Assembly (NCBI RefSeq): GCF_030684185.1
Contig: NZ_JAUXOY010000015.1
Coordinates: forward strand, 1-64,000
Source: Methylotenera sp.
GTDB lineage: Bacteria > Pseudomonadota > Gammaproteobacteria > Burkholderiales > Methylophilaceae
Reading direction: 5' to 3'
DNA length: 64,000 bases
Below, piece after piece: positions 27,962 through 36,467 of this stretch. Position numbers and translations under genes: made by a program. The notes beneath the pieces are model-generated. The model was not told where the DNA came from, searched no databases, and saw only the letters and a program-made list of their open reading frames with translations. Every line of letters begins with the position of its first letter. Position 1 is the stretch's first letter.

Positions 27962-27975
27962 TACTTGATTGTCAG

Positions 27976-27995
27976 AAAGAGTAATCGCTCTTTTT
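27976..27995 (+). terminator. Terminator-like hairpin after the major pilin gene
   Basis: A 6-bp stem AAAGAG/CTCTTT with a TAATCG loop is followed by a T-run. The stem is short, so partial termination within the pilus operon is more likely than a full stop. Confidence 0.45.
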
Positions 27996-28024
27996 GATAG
28001 TTAATTTTAAATAGGCATCACAAC

Positions 28025-28540
28025 ATGCGGCGAGAACTTGGTATTAGACAAGCACTAGGTTTTAGGGGAAATCTAGGTTTTAGGAAAAATCTAGGATTCA
28101 CAATTGTCGAGCTTGTCTCCGTGATGGTGATTACCGGCATTATTGCCGCTGTCGCCGCGCCACGTTTTATTGGCGTAGATGCATTCAATGCACGTGGCAG
28201 TTACGGCACCTTGGTTTCTGCCTTGCGTTATGCGCAAAAAACCGCTATTGCGCAACGCAGAAATGTATTCGTTAACGTGAATACTGCCACACGTGTTGTG
28301 TGTTTAGGCTATACCAGTAACTGTAGCTCTGCTGTGATTGACCCTTCTATCCAAATGGCCTATTCCAAAACACTCTCTAACAATGTAACCATAGGGGCAT
28401 CAACCTCGCCTATTGGCTTTGATGGTCTAGGCAGGCCAATACCCAATGCCACAGCTACTTTTACCATTCAAAATGCGGTAGTGCCTAGTGAATCTACGCG
28501 CACAATTACCGTTGAAGCGGAAACTGGTTATGTGCGTTAA
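28025..28540 (+). CDS. mshC: Minor pseudopilin MshC-like (GspH/FimT class)
   Basis: A 171-residue prepilin. Cleavage is at G/FTIVELVSVMVITGIIA. A GspH-type region follows, with GSYGTLVSALRYAQKTAIAQRRNVFV (about 59-84) and VEAETGYVR at the C-terminus. The leader is built from four 18-nt units (28037-28108) coding LGIRQA, LGFRGN, LGFRKN and LGFTIV, the last being the real cleavage site. The next gene overlaps the stop. MshC is assigned from the GspH-like fold and gene order. Confidence 0.8.
   Translation: MRRELGIRQALGFRGNLGFRKNLGFTIVELVSVMVITGIIAAVAAPRFIGVDAFNARGSYGTLVSALRYAQKTAIAQRRNVFVNVNTATRVVCLGYTSNCSSAVIDPSIQMAYSKTLSNNVTIGASTSPIGFDGLGRPIPNATATFTIQNAVVPSESTRTITVEAETGYVR
28037..28108 (+). 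repeat. Four 18-nt in-frame repeats in the mshC leader
   Basis: The units at 28037-28054, 28055-28072, 28073-28090 and 28091-28108 each begin CTA/CTT-GG. Units 2 and 3 differ only at a few bases; the fourth runs into the mature pilin. Each unit recreates the LG-hydrophobic junction of the prepilin-peptidase site. Confidence 0.85.
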
Positions 28541-29198
28541 TCAGCAAAACTGGCGCCGACTTGACGTAACACAAGTGAAGTATCAACTTGGCGTGACACA
28601 AGCCAAGCATCAACTTGGCGTAACATTGGTAGAGCTTGTCGTGTTTATGGTAATAGTCAGCGTTGCCTTGATTGGCGTGCTGAAAGTGCTGGAGATTACC
28701 AATAAAGGCAGCGCAGATCCACTGGTGCGAAAACAGGCACTTTCTATTGCTGAATCATTATTATTAGAAGTCGAACAACAACCATTTACTTTGTGCGACC
28801 CTGATGATGCCAACGCAGCGACTGCTATCACAACGGCTGACTGTACAGGTGGCATAGCTTCTTCACAAGATAAAGGTGGTGCGACGCTGACAAGCCCTAC
28901 TCCAAATTCAGAAAGCCGTTATAGTGCTACCAATCCTTTGGATAATGTGGCTGATTATGGCGGATTTACCATGCCAGATGCTAACTGTGCCGGCATTTGT
29001 AGCCCTGGTGATAACACGCCGTTGTTAGGATTAGGTGCTTACGCTGCCAGCGTGACGATTACCCGCGTTGGAGCTGCAGCGCCTTTTGCTGCATTTCCAT
29101 TAAGCGCAGTACTGCAAATAGCTGTTCGGGTTACAGGACCGGCAAATACGGATGTCACGTTAACTGGTTATCGGGTGAGATATGCGCCCAATATCTAA
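28530..29198 (+). CDS. mshD: Minor pseudopilin MshD-like
   Basis: A 222-residue prepilin with G/VTLVELVVFMVIVSVALIGVLKV, close to the MshD/PilV N-terminus. A beta-rich C-terminal part follows with several Cys (around CDPDD, DCTGG, NCAGIC). The ATG at 28530 overlaps the end of mshC by 11 nt. A frame extension to 28488 lies inside mshC and is rejected. The leader contains 27-nt repeats coding LDVTQVKYQ and LGVTQAKHQ before the real site LGVTLVELV. Confidence 0.8.
   Translation: MCVNQQNWRRLDVTQVKYQLGVTQAKHQLGVTLVELVVFMVIVSVALIGVLKVLEITNKGSADPLVRKQALSIAESLLLEVEQQPFTLCDPDDANAATAITTADCTGGIASSQDKGGATLTSPTPNSESRYSATNPLDNVADYGGFTMPDANCAGICSPGDNTPLLGLGAYAASVTITRVGAAAPFAAFPLSAVLQIAVRVTGPANTDVTLTGYRVRYAPNI
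28560..28640 (+). repeat. Three 27-nt in-frame repeats in the mshD leader
   Basis: The units at 28560-28586, 28587-28613 and 28614-28640 begin CTTG(A/G)CGT(A/G)ACA. The first two are full copies and the third passes into the mature N-terminus. The first copy has Asp where the cleavage Gly would be. Confidence 0.85.
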
Positions 29199-30006
29199 AG
29201 CAAAATTTAATGCAACTGGTTTTACTTTGGTCGAAATGGTAGTCGTCATCACCATTGTTGCGATTCTTGCGGCAGGCGCGGCTTTGTTGATACGCAACCC
29301 GACACAGGCATTTATCGATAGTGAAAATCGCGCAAATTTAACTGATCGCGCCGATACTGCGTTACGTCGCATGGCACGAGACATTCGCAACGCCTTGCCA
29401 AACAGCGTTAGAACCACTACCAGTGGTTTAAATAGTTTCATAGAATTTGTACCTGTTAAATCTGCAGGCAGATACCGCGCCGCAGTTGGCATAGCGGCAG
29501 GTGACAATCCTTTGGATTTTTCTCTATCAGCAGATACCTTTGATGTACTAGGACCTTCTGTAAATATTGCCGCTGGCGATAAACTGGTGATTTACAACTT
29601 GGGCATTCCGGGCTCTGATGTGTATGAAGGCACCAATAGCCGCGCGCTACAAACGGCAGGAAACCTTAGCGTATTAAGTTTTAGTGGCGGTGTATTTCCT
29701 CAGGCATCACCATCCAGCCGGTTTTTTGTTGTTTCAACGCCTGTTACCTATGCCTGCGACATGACAAATGGTCTACTTTTGATGTATAGCGGCTATGCGA
29801 TTCAGCCTAATCAGCCTGCCAGTGTAGCTGTACTCAATGGTCTTGCGACCGTCAGACAACTGGCCACCAACTTAACAAGCTGCCAGATTAACTATGTTCC
29901 GGGAATTTTACAAAGAAGCGGCGTCATTACTATTTATCTAGGGTTTACGCAGGATGTTGCTAAAGTTACGCTGATGCATCAGGTCAATGTGGTGAACTCG
30001 CCATGA
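29182..30006 (+). CDS. mshO: Minor pseudopilin MshO-like
   Basis: A 274-residue prepilin of the GspJ/PilW type. A short leader (MRPISKAKFNATG) precedes FTLVEMVVVITIVAILAAGAALL, then DRADTALRRMARDIRNALPNSVR, the family's signature region. A Cys pair lies at YACDM and TSCQINY. Its ATG overlaps mshD by 17 nt. It is the one classical prepilin of the cluster without leader repeats. Confidence 0.85.
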   Translation: MRPISKAKFNATGFTLVEMVVVITIVAILAAGAALLIRNPTQAFIDSENRANLTDRADTALRRMARDIRNALPNSVRTTTSGLNSFIEFVPVKSAGRYRAAVGIAAGDNPLDFSLSADTFDVLGPSVNIAAGDKLVIYNLGIPGSDVYEGTNSRALQTAGNLSVLSFSGGVFPQASPSSRFFVVSTPVTYACDMTNGLLLMYSGYAIQPNQPASVAVLNGLATVRQLATNLTSCQINYVPGILQRSGVITIYLGFTQDVAKVTLMHQVNVVNSP

Positions 30007-30147
30007 AAGCCCCCTGCATCACTACTGCGTTTGTAAAAACGGCGTTAAAAGCTGGCTCAAAATCCTCATTTATAGCGCATAAACTCCGGTTTCTCGCCAG
30101 CTTTTGCCTTGCCTTTCCATCGCTCGCTACGTTATTCAGGGGGCTTT
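30006..30147. repeat. Nested inverted-repeat element between mshO and mshP
   Basis: The outer arms AAAGCCCCCTG (30006-30016) and its reverse complement (30137-30147) enclose inner arms AAAAGCTGGC (30047-30056) and GCCAGCTTTT (30096-30105). The right outer arm places a GGGGG run 8-12 bases before the mshP ATG, so it serves as the ribosome site. The structure looks like a miniature inverted-repeat or palindromic intergenic element. No second copy is in the window. Confidence 0.6.
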
Positions 30148-30150
30148 TAA

Positions 30151-30603
30151 ATGAATCAATTTAAACAACAAGGCTTTTTGCTACCTGCCGCTATATTCAT
30201 ATTGGTAATATTAGCAGCCTTAGGTGCGTATGCGCTTAACATCACCAGCGTTCAGCAAAGCACTTCCACACAAGATGTGCAAGGTTCAAGAGCCTATCAA
30301 GCTGCGCGTGCAGGCGTTGAATGGGCGGCATACCAAGTATTAGCACCAGGCACCACAGCACTGGCAAACTGCCCTGCCAGCCCAAGCACATTTAGCATCG
30401 ATAACTTTTCTGTGACGGTGACTTGCAGCAGATCAGCAGATTATTTTGAACAAGGTTCAGACCACACCATTGCCATGTACGACATTACCTCGACAGCAAG
30501 TTTTGGATCAGCAGGCGCGCTGAATTATATTGAGCGACAAGTGCAACTTACTCTAAGTAAGTGTCTTGGCACGGATGCAGTGCCGAACTATCAATGCGGT
30601 TAG
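30151..30603 (+). CDS. mshP: MSHA biogenesis protein MshP
   Basis: A 150-residue pilin-like minor protein beginning MNQFKQQGFLLPAAIFILVILAALGAYA. GFLLP replaces the classical G/FTLVE site, as in known MshP/PilX-type proteins. The middle has GSRAYQAARAGVEWAAYQ (PilX-like). Cys pairs are present, including CLGTDAVPNYQCG at the end. The ribosome site lies in the right arm of the inverted-repeat element upstream. Confidence 0.85.
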   Translation: MNQFKQQGFLLPAAIFILVILAALGAYALNITSVQQSTSTQDVQGSRAYQAARAGVEWAAYQVLAPGTTALANCPASPSTFSIDNFSVTVTCSRSADYFEQGSDHTIAMYDITSTASFGSAGALNYIERQVQLTLSKCLGTDAVPNYQCG

Positions 30604-30644
30604 ACATCGTAAATTATTATGACAATACTAATAAATAAGCCATA

Positions 30645-30667
30645 AAACCGCTTTTGATTGGCGGTTT
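30645..30667 (+). terminator. Weak hairpin after mshP
   Basis: A 7-bp stem AAACCGC/GCGGTTT with a 9-nt loop lies 41 bp after the mshP stop. No strong T-run follows, so termination is uncertain. Confidence 0.3.
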
Positions 30668-30780
30668 AACCTGCTTTTGATCATTGCATAATGGCCTAGT
30701 CTGCTATAAAAAGTCTAGGAATTCAGTTTGAACACTGAAACATTACATATCAATGTATTAGAAGCAAGGTTTGGCAAGCC

Positions 30781-33700
30781 ATGCTAAGGTCGTTTTTGTC
30801 GCTGGCTTCTATCCAATTGGTATTAGCAAGCGTAGCCTTGATAAAGCGTAGCAAAATTAAGGCTACGCTTGCTAATGCCGTATGGCTGCTGGGCACGCTA
30901 CTCACACTGGATGCTACAACCAACGCCCAAGCTGCTGGCTACGCGGCCGCCATCACCACGGCATATCCCCAGCTGGCCATCGCTTCCACCTCACCCCAAG
31001 TGGCATGGTATGGCGGCAATTGCGGCAATACATTGGCTACGGCCAACCCCTACAACACTTGCGACGACGCCGTGTCACCGGTCATGCCCATTGGTTTTAC
31101 CTTCAATTTTGCTGGCACGAACTACAACAATTGGAGCATGTCCACTAACGGCGTGATCTTCTTTGAGACCGGGGCCGCTGGCACTGGTAGCACGGGTGGC
31201 ATATCATACTCACCAAATGACTTGCCGACCACAACCTTTGGCAGCCCTGCTAAGGCAGCGCTCATGCCGTTTTGGGCCGATTTATGGAAGAGTGCCAGTG
31301 CAAATGGTGTGCTTGATGCCAATAGCCCGTTGCAACCTGCCAATGCCAGTTTCATCCAGCACCAAGTGCTGACTGTGTCTGGCGCGCAGGTGCTAGTGAT
31401 CCAACTCAAGAAAGTGGGTTACTACGGCGCAGCGGGCACTCTTGTGAACATGCAGGTGCAGCTATGGTCCACTGGTCAGATTGTTTATTCCTACGGCAAC
31501 ATTCAAGCGATAGCCTCCAGCCCTAGTCTGCGCATCGGTCTGCAGAGCGGGGCCGGTTTGTGCAATACCATTGCCAACAATCAGACCACGGCTTTGAGCA
31601 ACCAATCATTTGTGTACACCTGGAATGCCAGCGCCACCGCCTGCACACCAGTGCCCCCAGTGAACCACTACGAAATTCGTCACGATGGTGCCGCCACGCT
31701 GTGTGCGGAGCCTGTAACAGCGCTGGCGTGCTCGTCAGCAACGTCGCCGTGTCCAGCAGCCAACATCATGACTTCGCTGATCACCGCGCAAGTGACCGTA
31801 AGCGGCGTGACCACTGTCAGCATTAGTCCGCCGAGCTTCAACATCCAACCGTCGGCACCCTTGCAAACGGTCAATCTCACTTGGGCTGCGGGCAGTTCTG
31901 GAACTGCCACATTGGGGAGTAGTGTAGCCGTGAGGCCTGCGGGCGCTTTGCGCTGCACTAACGTTGCAGGCACGACGGCCTACGCTAATTGCAACATGAC
32001 CGTAGCCAATGTCGCCTGTATTCCGCCGCCACACCACTACGAAATCCAAGGACCGGCAAATGGAACCAATTGCGCCAACCACACTTTCACCATCAAAGCT
32101 TGGGCAGATGCAGCACAAAACACAGCATATACCTCAGGTGCGAACATCGGTACGCTCACATCTTCCGGCAACCCTGTCTCCATACCTAGTCTGGGCGCGT
32201 TCACCATCCCGGCGGGTAGCAGCACGGTCAACGTCACGCCAATCACATTTCCATCACCAGGTACGACCACGTTCAACACTACCACCACCCCCGCATTGGT
32301 CGGAGCTACGACCTGCAATTTTGGCGGCTCCACCTCTTGTGCGTTCGCGGTGGTCAGTTGCGTGGCAGACTTCAACTGCGTGGAAACCACCGCCAATGCG
32401 GACACGGCGGCCGATTCCAACGTCTCTACAGGTCGCCTCTACACCAAGCTGGCAAATACGGCCTTCAACTTTGATGTAGTGGCCCGCAAAGCGGATGGCA
32501 CCATTGCTACCACTTACGCCTCGGATGCGGATAAACCGGTAACAGTGGAGTTGGTGGATGGTTCAGGCGCTACGGTATGTGCATCTCGGATGGTGCTGAA
32601 TCCGGCGGTCACCAGTCAGGCCCTGACATTCACCAAAGCCAACCAGCCTACCGAACAGGGGCGCAAGAGCATTAGCTTTACCGTGCCTAACGCCTACAGA
32701 GACGTGCGCTGCCGCGTGACCGACACCACCACCACGACCATCAAAGGATGCTCTTCTGATGACTTTGCCATTCGCCCGTCCGATTTCACCGTAAGCTCCA
32801 TCAATGCAAATGCAGATGCAACTGGCGCTAACACCACAGCAACCCCTAAGTTAGCTGCTGGCAGTAATTTCTCACTCACTGCCACCACAGGCTTAACCGG
32901 CTACAATGGCACGCCTAGCATCGATACATCCAAACTTGCTGCACATAGTGGTGCAATACAAACCGGTTCATTTACAGGAAGCTTTGGCGTGGCAAGCGCA
33001 GGCACTGCAACCGGTGCTGCTTTTAATTATGACGAAGTGGGTTATTTCAGGTTCAATGCCAATGGTGTTTACGACGACACTTTTACAGCCATTGATTCTG
33101 CTGCGGGTGATTGTGCAAGCGGCTTCACTACTAGCGGTGGTAAATATGCATGTAATTTCGGCAACGTCTCCGCAACTAACTATTTTGGACGTTTCACTCC
33201 AGACCATTTTGATACGGTAGTGACTCAAGGTTGCAGCACTGGTGGCTTTACTTACTCTGCACAACCATTTAACACCCAAATCACTGCACGCAATCTAAGT
33301 GGCGACAGAACACAAAATTACAATGGTGTAAGTAGTTTTTCCAAAACCATCACGCTTTCAGATGCAAATGCTGTGGCTGGTAGCCTTTCACCTTCATCCG
33401 TTGCGGCAAGTGCATTTGTAGCAGGGATAGCGAATGCGACACCAGCATTTAGTTTTAGCTTAGCAAAAACAGCACCAGCAACCATCAAACTACATGCCAT
33501 TGATCTTGATAATGTTGCGTCAACTACCACAGAAGGAACAGCCAATATACGTAGTGGCCGCCTCAGTTTAAAGAATGCTTATGGCTCAGAACTATTGCCC
33601 TTACCTATACCAGTAGAAGCGCAGTACTGGAATGGCACATCGTATATCAGAAACCAGCAGGATAGCTGTACATCTATTCCTGCTTCAAGCATTGCCATGG

Positions 33701-33996
33701 ACAATTACCGAAACAACTTATCCGCTTGTGAAACGCAATTAGGTTACTCAAGCGGCACTGGCGCATTCGTGAATGGTGTTTCCAGAAACTTAAGACTCAC
33801 TAAGCCCGGCGCTGGTAATAATGGCAGTGTGGATTTAACACTTAACCTTAACAGTGCCAGCGGCAGCACCTGTACTTCTGCTACAGCAAGCACTGCAACA
33901 GCAGCAGGCATTTCGTGGTTTGGTAATAATCCTGTATCACGCGCGACATTCGGCATTTATAAAACACCGATTATTTACCTGCGCGAAAATTTTTAA
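30781..33996 (+). CDS. mshQ: MshQ-like large secreted adhesin-type protein (DUF6701 region)
   Basis: A 1071-residue exported protein. The extended N-terminus ends in a signal-like stretch (VWLLGTLLTLDATTNAQAAG, about 34-53). A domain at about 55-285 (GFTFNFAGTNYNNWSMSTNG, MPFWADLW) resembles nidogen/PEP-type extracellular folds. Two modules beginning HYEI follow (about 299 and 419), then VADFNCVE and the long DUF6701-type C-terminus (SSDDFAIRPSDFT, YFGRFTPDHF) typical of MshQ. It may be the pilus-associated tip or surface protein. The first two-thirds are visibly GC-richer than the last third (change near 32.8 kb). A 21-bp hairpin lies in codons 13-33. Confidence 0.85.
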   Translation: MLRSFLSLASIQLVLASVALIKRSKIKATLANAVWLLGTLLTLDATTNAQAAGYAAAITTAYPQLAIASTSPQVAWYGGNCGNTLATANPYNTCDDAVSPVMPIGFTFNFAGTNYNNWSMSTNGVIFFETGAAGTGSTGGISYSPNDLPTTTFGSPAKAALMPFWADLWKSASANGVLDANSPLQPANASFIQHQVLTVSGAQVLVIQLKKVGYYGAAGTLVNMQVQLWSTGQIVYSYGNIQAIASSPSLRIGLQSGAGLCNTIANNQTTALSNQSFVYTWNASATACTPVPPVNHYEIRHDGAATLCAEPVTALACSSATSPCPAANIMTSLITAQVTVSGVTTVSISPPSFNIQPSAPLQTVNLTWAAGSSGTATLGSSVAVRPAGALRCTNVAGTTAYANCNMTVANVACIPPPHHYEIQGPANGTNCANHTFTIKAWADAAQNTAYTSGANIGTLTSSGNPVSIPSLGAFTIPAGSSTVNVTPITFPSPGTTTFNTTTTPALVGATTCNFGGSTSCAFAVVSCVADFNCVETTANADTAADSNVSTGRLYTKLANTAFNFDVVARKADGTIATTYASDADKPVTVELVDGSGATVCASRMVLNPAVTSQALTFTKANQPTEQGRKSISFTVPNAYRDVRCRVTDTTTTTIKGCSSDDFAIRPSDFTVSSINANADATGANTTATPKLAAGSNFSLTATTGLTGYNGTPSIDTSKLAAHSGAIQTGSFTGSFGVASAGTATGAAFNYDEVGYFRFNANGVYDDTFTAIDSAAGDCASGFTTSGGKYACNFGNVSATNYFGRFTPDHFDTVVTQGCSTGGFTYSAQPFNTQITARNLSGDRTQNYNGVSSFSKTITLSDANAVAGSLSPSSVAASAFVAGIANATPAFSFSLAKTAPATIKLHAIDLDNVASTTTEGTANIRSGRLSLKNAYGSELLPLPIPVEAQYWNGTSYIRNQQDSCTSIPASSIAMDNYRNNLSACETQLGYSSGTGAFVNGVSRNLRLTKPGAGNNGSVDLTLNLNSASGSTCTSATASTATAAGISWFGNNPVSRATFGIYKTPIIYLRENF
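30819..30879. repeat. 21-bp inverted repeat inside the mshQ signal-peptide region
   Basis: The left arm 30819-30839 and right arm 30859-30879 are reverse complements with one mismatch, separated by 19 nt. They begin GGTATTAGCAAGCG. The repeat encodes part of the extended N-terminus of MshQ. It looks like a small palindromic insert; RNA from it would fold strongly. Confidence 0.7.
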
Positions 33997-34030
33997 CGAA
34001 TATTTAAAGCAACAGAACCGAGACATTATT

Positions 34031-34966
34031 ATGCGACTTTTTAAACAGAAAAAATCACCTGGCTGGTTTGCACTTCGCGCCTCAGAAAAAGGCACTTGCG
34101 TTGCACATGTGATTCAAAATGCAAAACCAACCGTTGCATTTAGCGGAGCCAGGCAAGAAAGCATAAAAAACAATGCAGGTATCAAAACCATGACTGTAGA
34201 TTTAAGGTTGGCCAGCCTGAATTGCTCACTTTTGCTCGCAAAAAATGAGTACCAGTTATTTCAAATTGAAAAACCGAATGTACCTGCCAATGAGCTAAAG
34301 CAGGCAATCAGCTGGAAGCTTAAAGACATGATTGATTACCCTGTTGAGCATGCCACGATTGACGTCATCGACATTCCAGCAGACCCCAACAATTCAAATC
34401 GGCAGTCTTATGTGTATGCGATTGCCGCCAGGAATGAACTCATCAGTGATTATATGAAGCGATTCATCGAGTATTCAGGGGCTGGGCTTAAAGTGATTGA
34501 TATTCCAGAACTTGCACAGCGCAATGTTGCCGCTTATTTAGAGCAGGAAGGTCGTGGGCTTGCCATGCTGTCCATCAACAGTAATGGTGGGTTGCTGACT
34601 TTCACTTCTGCTGGAGAGCTTTATCATGCAAGGCAGATTGAAATAGATACGAAGCAGATGCAAAGCATAGATAGTGAAAAAAAATCTAGTGCATTTGAGC
34701 GCTTATCTTTGGAGATTCAACGTTCACTTGATAATTTTGAGCGTCAATTTCCCTACGTTACTATCAATCGCCTGGTCTTGGCACCCTTTATGGAACGCGA
34801 AGATTTTTATGAATATTTAAAAACCTATCTGTACATTCAAATAGACCGTTTTGATTTATCAGATGTTTTTGAGTTTGCAGACCAAGCAAGTATTGGCGAT
34901 TTAGCCATGCAAGCCAGCCTGCTGCCCGTGCTAGGCGCTGCATTGCGTGAAGGAAAATCATCATGA
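34031..34966 (+). CDS. mshI: MSHA biogenesis protein MshI (PilM-like)
   Basis: A 311-residue cytoplasmic actin-like protein of the PilM/GspL class. It begins MRLFKQKKSPGWFALRASEKG and contains KPNVPANELKQAISWKLKDMIDYPVEHA, the usual pilus-assembly PilM region, and DIPELAQRNVAAYL. The frame extends upstream into the mshQ end, but the ATG at 34031 gives the family-like N-terminus. It shares an ATGA overlap with the next gene. With the PilN- and PilO-like proteins it should form the inner-membrane alignment complex. Confidence 0.87.
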   Translation: MRLFKQKKSPGWFALRASEKGTCVAHVIQNAKPTVAFSGARQESIKNNAGIKTMTVDLRLASLNCSLLLAKNEYQLFQIEKPNVPANELKQAISWKLKDMIDYPVEHATIDVIDIPADPNNSNRQSYVYAIAARNELISDYMKRFIEYSGAGLKVIDIPELAQRNVAAYLEQEGRGLAMLSINSNGGLLTFTSAGELYHARQIEIDTKQMQSIDSEKKSSAFERLSLEIQRSLDNFERQFPYVTINRLVLAPFMEREDFYEYLKTYLYIQIDRFDLSDVFEFADQASIGDLAMQASLLPVLGAALREGKSS

Positions 34967-35730
34967 GTCAGCAGATTAACCTGATAAATCCCTCTCTTAT
35001 CAAGCAAAAGGATTTTTTGAATAGTAATAATATAGCCATAACGCTAGGACTTTTATCGGTGTTGATGTTGGGTTATTACAGCTATGCGCAAAAACAATTG
35101 TCTTTATTAACCACGCAGCGTAGCCAGATTGCCGAAGAGTTAACAGCGACCCAAGCAACATTGCAACAAACAGTTTTGTTACATACGCCACATGATATGA
35201 ACAAAGCATTGTTAGACCAAATTACGCAACTGGAACATAAAGAAGCCATGCAACAGCAAATTTTACAAACTGTGAAGCAAAGCTCAGCGACACCTGAAAA
35301 AGGTTACGCGGCATTAATGCGCGCGTTTGCCAAGCAAAGTGTTGATGGTTTGTGGCTCACCAGTTTTAGTGTTGATAGTCGTTCTGAACAACTTAATATC
35401 AACGGCCGCACTTTGCAAGGTGACCTTGTACCTGAATACATTTCTCGCCTGGGTAATGAACCTGCCTTAAAAGGTAAATTATTTGCCGCATTGAATATGA
35501 GCTTACCTAAAACAGAGTCATCGGCTACCAGTGCTGCACCAGTACCTATCGCACCGATAGCGACAGCTTCAATTATTAAAAACGGCGTATCTGCAATGCC
35601 TGTAACTACCAGTACACCGGTAGCAGTTATTCAAAATAACGAACCTAAATATATTGAATTCTCATTACAGTCTACCGATGAAAAGTCAGCCGCCAGAACA
35701 ATAGCCACAGAGGCTGGAGGCAAACTGTGA
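34963..35730 (+). CDS. PilN-like inner-membrane protein of the MSHA locus
   Basis: A 255-residue protein with MSQQINLINPSLIKQK (the PilN-type INLLP start), one membrane helix (about 24-43), a coiled-coil stalk (about 45-105) and a periplasmic ferredoxin-like fold (LWLTSFSVDS, LNINGRT). A proline/threonine-rich stretch follows. It overlaps mshI by 4 nt and the next gene by 4 nt. Sometimes annotated as a second MshI. Confidence 0.82.
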   Translation: MSQQINLINPSLIKQKDFLNSNNIAITLGLLSVLMLGYYSYAQKQLSLLTTQRSQIAEELTATQATLQQTVLLHTPHDMNKALLDQITQLEHKEAMQQQILQTVKQSSATPEKGYAALMRAFAKQSVDGLWLTSFSVDSRSEQLNINGRTLQGDLVPEYISRLGNEPALKGKLFAALNMSLPKTESSATSAAPVPIAPIATASIIKNGVSAMPVTTSTPVAVIQNNEPKYIEFSLQSTDEKSAARTIATEAGGKL

Positions 35731-36467
35731 AACAGTCATGGCTGACAATAAGCAGTAAATTTGAAGCGCTTAATACACGTGAACGCTGGATGGTTTCTGG
35801 CGCATTATTCGTGCTTGTATTTGCCGCCATCAATACGCTATTACTAAGCCCGGTGCTGGCGCGTCAAACAGTAGTCCAAAATGAGATTGCAACTGACCAG
35901 GCGCAGATTCAGGGTTTAACCCAACAAATAAATCAATATGCACAGCAACCTGTAATAGACCCTGATGCACAGAATAAACAACGGATTACAGAGCTGCAGA
36001 CTCAATTGCAATTGCTGGAAACACAATTAAGCGGCTTACAAACAACCCTGATAAGCCCGGACAAAATGCCTGAGCTATTACGTAGTTTACTGAAAAAAAA
36101 TGGCAAACTAAAACTCATCGCACTCAATACTTTACCAACTCAGGGCTTACTGGAAAGCGTTTCTGACGACACCAACCCTGCTGCATCAACAGCAGCGGAA
36201 GCCACTGCACAAACCAGCACACCAATCAAACAGGATGCACCGGTATACAAGCATGGCGTAGAGATTACCGTAGAAGGCCGATATTTAGACTTGCTTGCAT
36301 ACGTATCAGAACTGGAACAAATGCCTTGGCATGTGCTTTGGAGTAAAGCCGCTTTGAACGCTGAATCGCCTTCTTCAAATTCCTGGCCTTCAAGTACATG
36401 GCCTTCAAATCGCTTAAAACTCACGGTCTATACCTTAAGTTTAGATAAAACCTGGTTAAGTATATGA
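35727..36467 (+). CDS. mshJ: MSHA biogenesis protein MshJ (PilO-like)
   Basis: A 246-residue protein. An N-terminal helix (about 22-40) follows NTRERWMVSG, a typical MshJ/GspM-like start. A long glutamine-rich coiled coil (about 45-115) and a periplasmic domain with HGVEITVEGRYLDLLAYVSELEQMPW follow. The start is GTG at 35727, supported by GGAGG six bases upstream; it overlaps the previous stop. It forms part of the inner-membrane complex. Confidence 0.85.
   Translation: MKQSWLTISSKFEALNTRERWMVSGALFVLVFAAINTLLLSPVLARQTVVQNEIATDQAQIQGLTQQINQYAQQPVIDPDAQNKQRITELQTQLQLLETQLSGLQTTLISPDKMPELLRSLLKKNGKLKLIALNTLPTQGLLESVSDDTNPAASTAAEATAQTSTPIKQDAPVYKHGVEITVEGRYLDLLAYVSELEQMPWHVLWSKAALNAESPSSNSWPSSTWPSNRLKLTVYTLSLDKTWLSI

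Noticed and set aside
28037-28640. Regular short repeats that might suggest a CRISPR-like or non-coding repeat array
   Set aside because: The repeats are in frame, differ in period between genes, and sit only in prepilin leaders; there are no spacers.
31122-32420. Several long antisense and alternative frames across mshQ
   Set aside because: They arise from the GC-rich, Ala/Thr-rich composition; the + strand frame has the signal sequence and family motifs.
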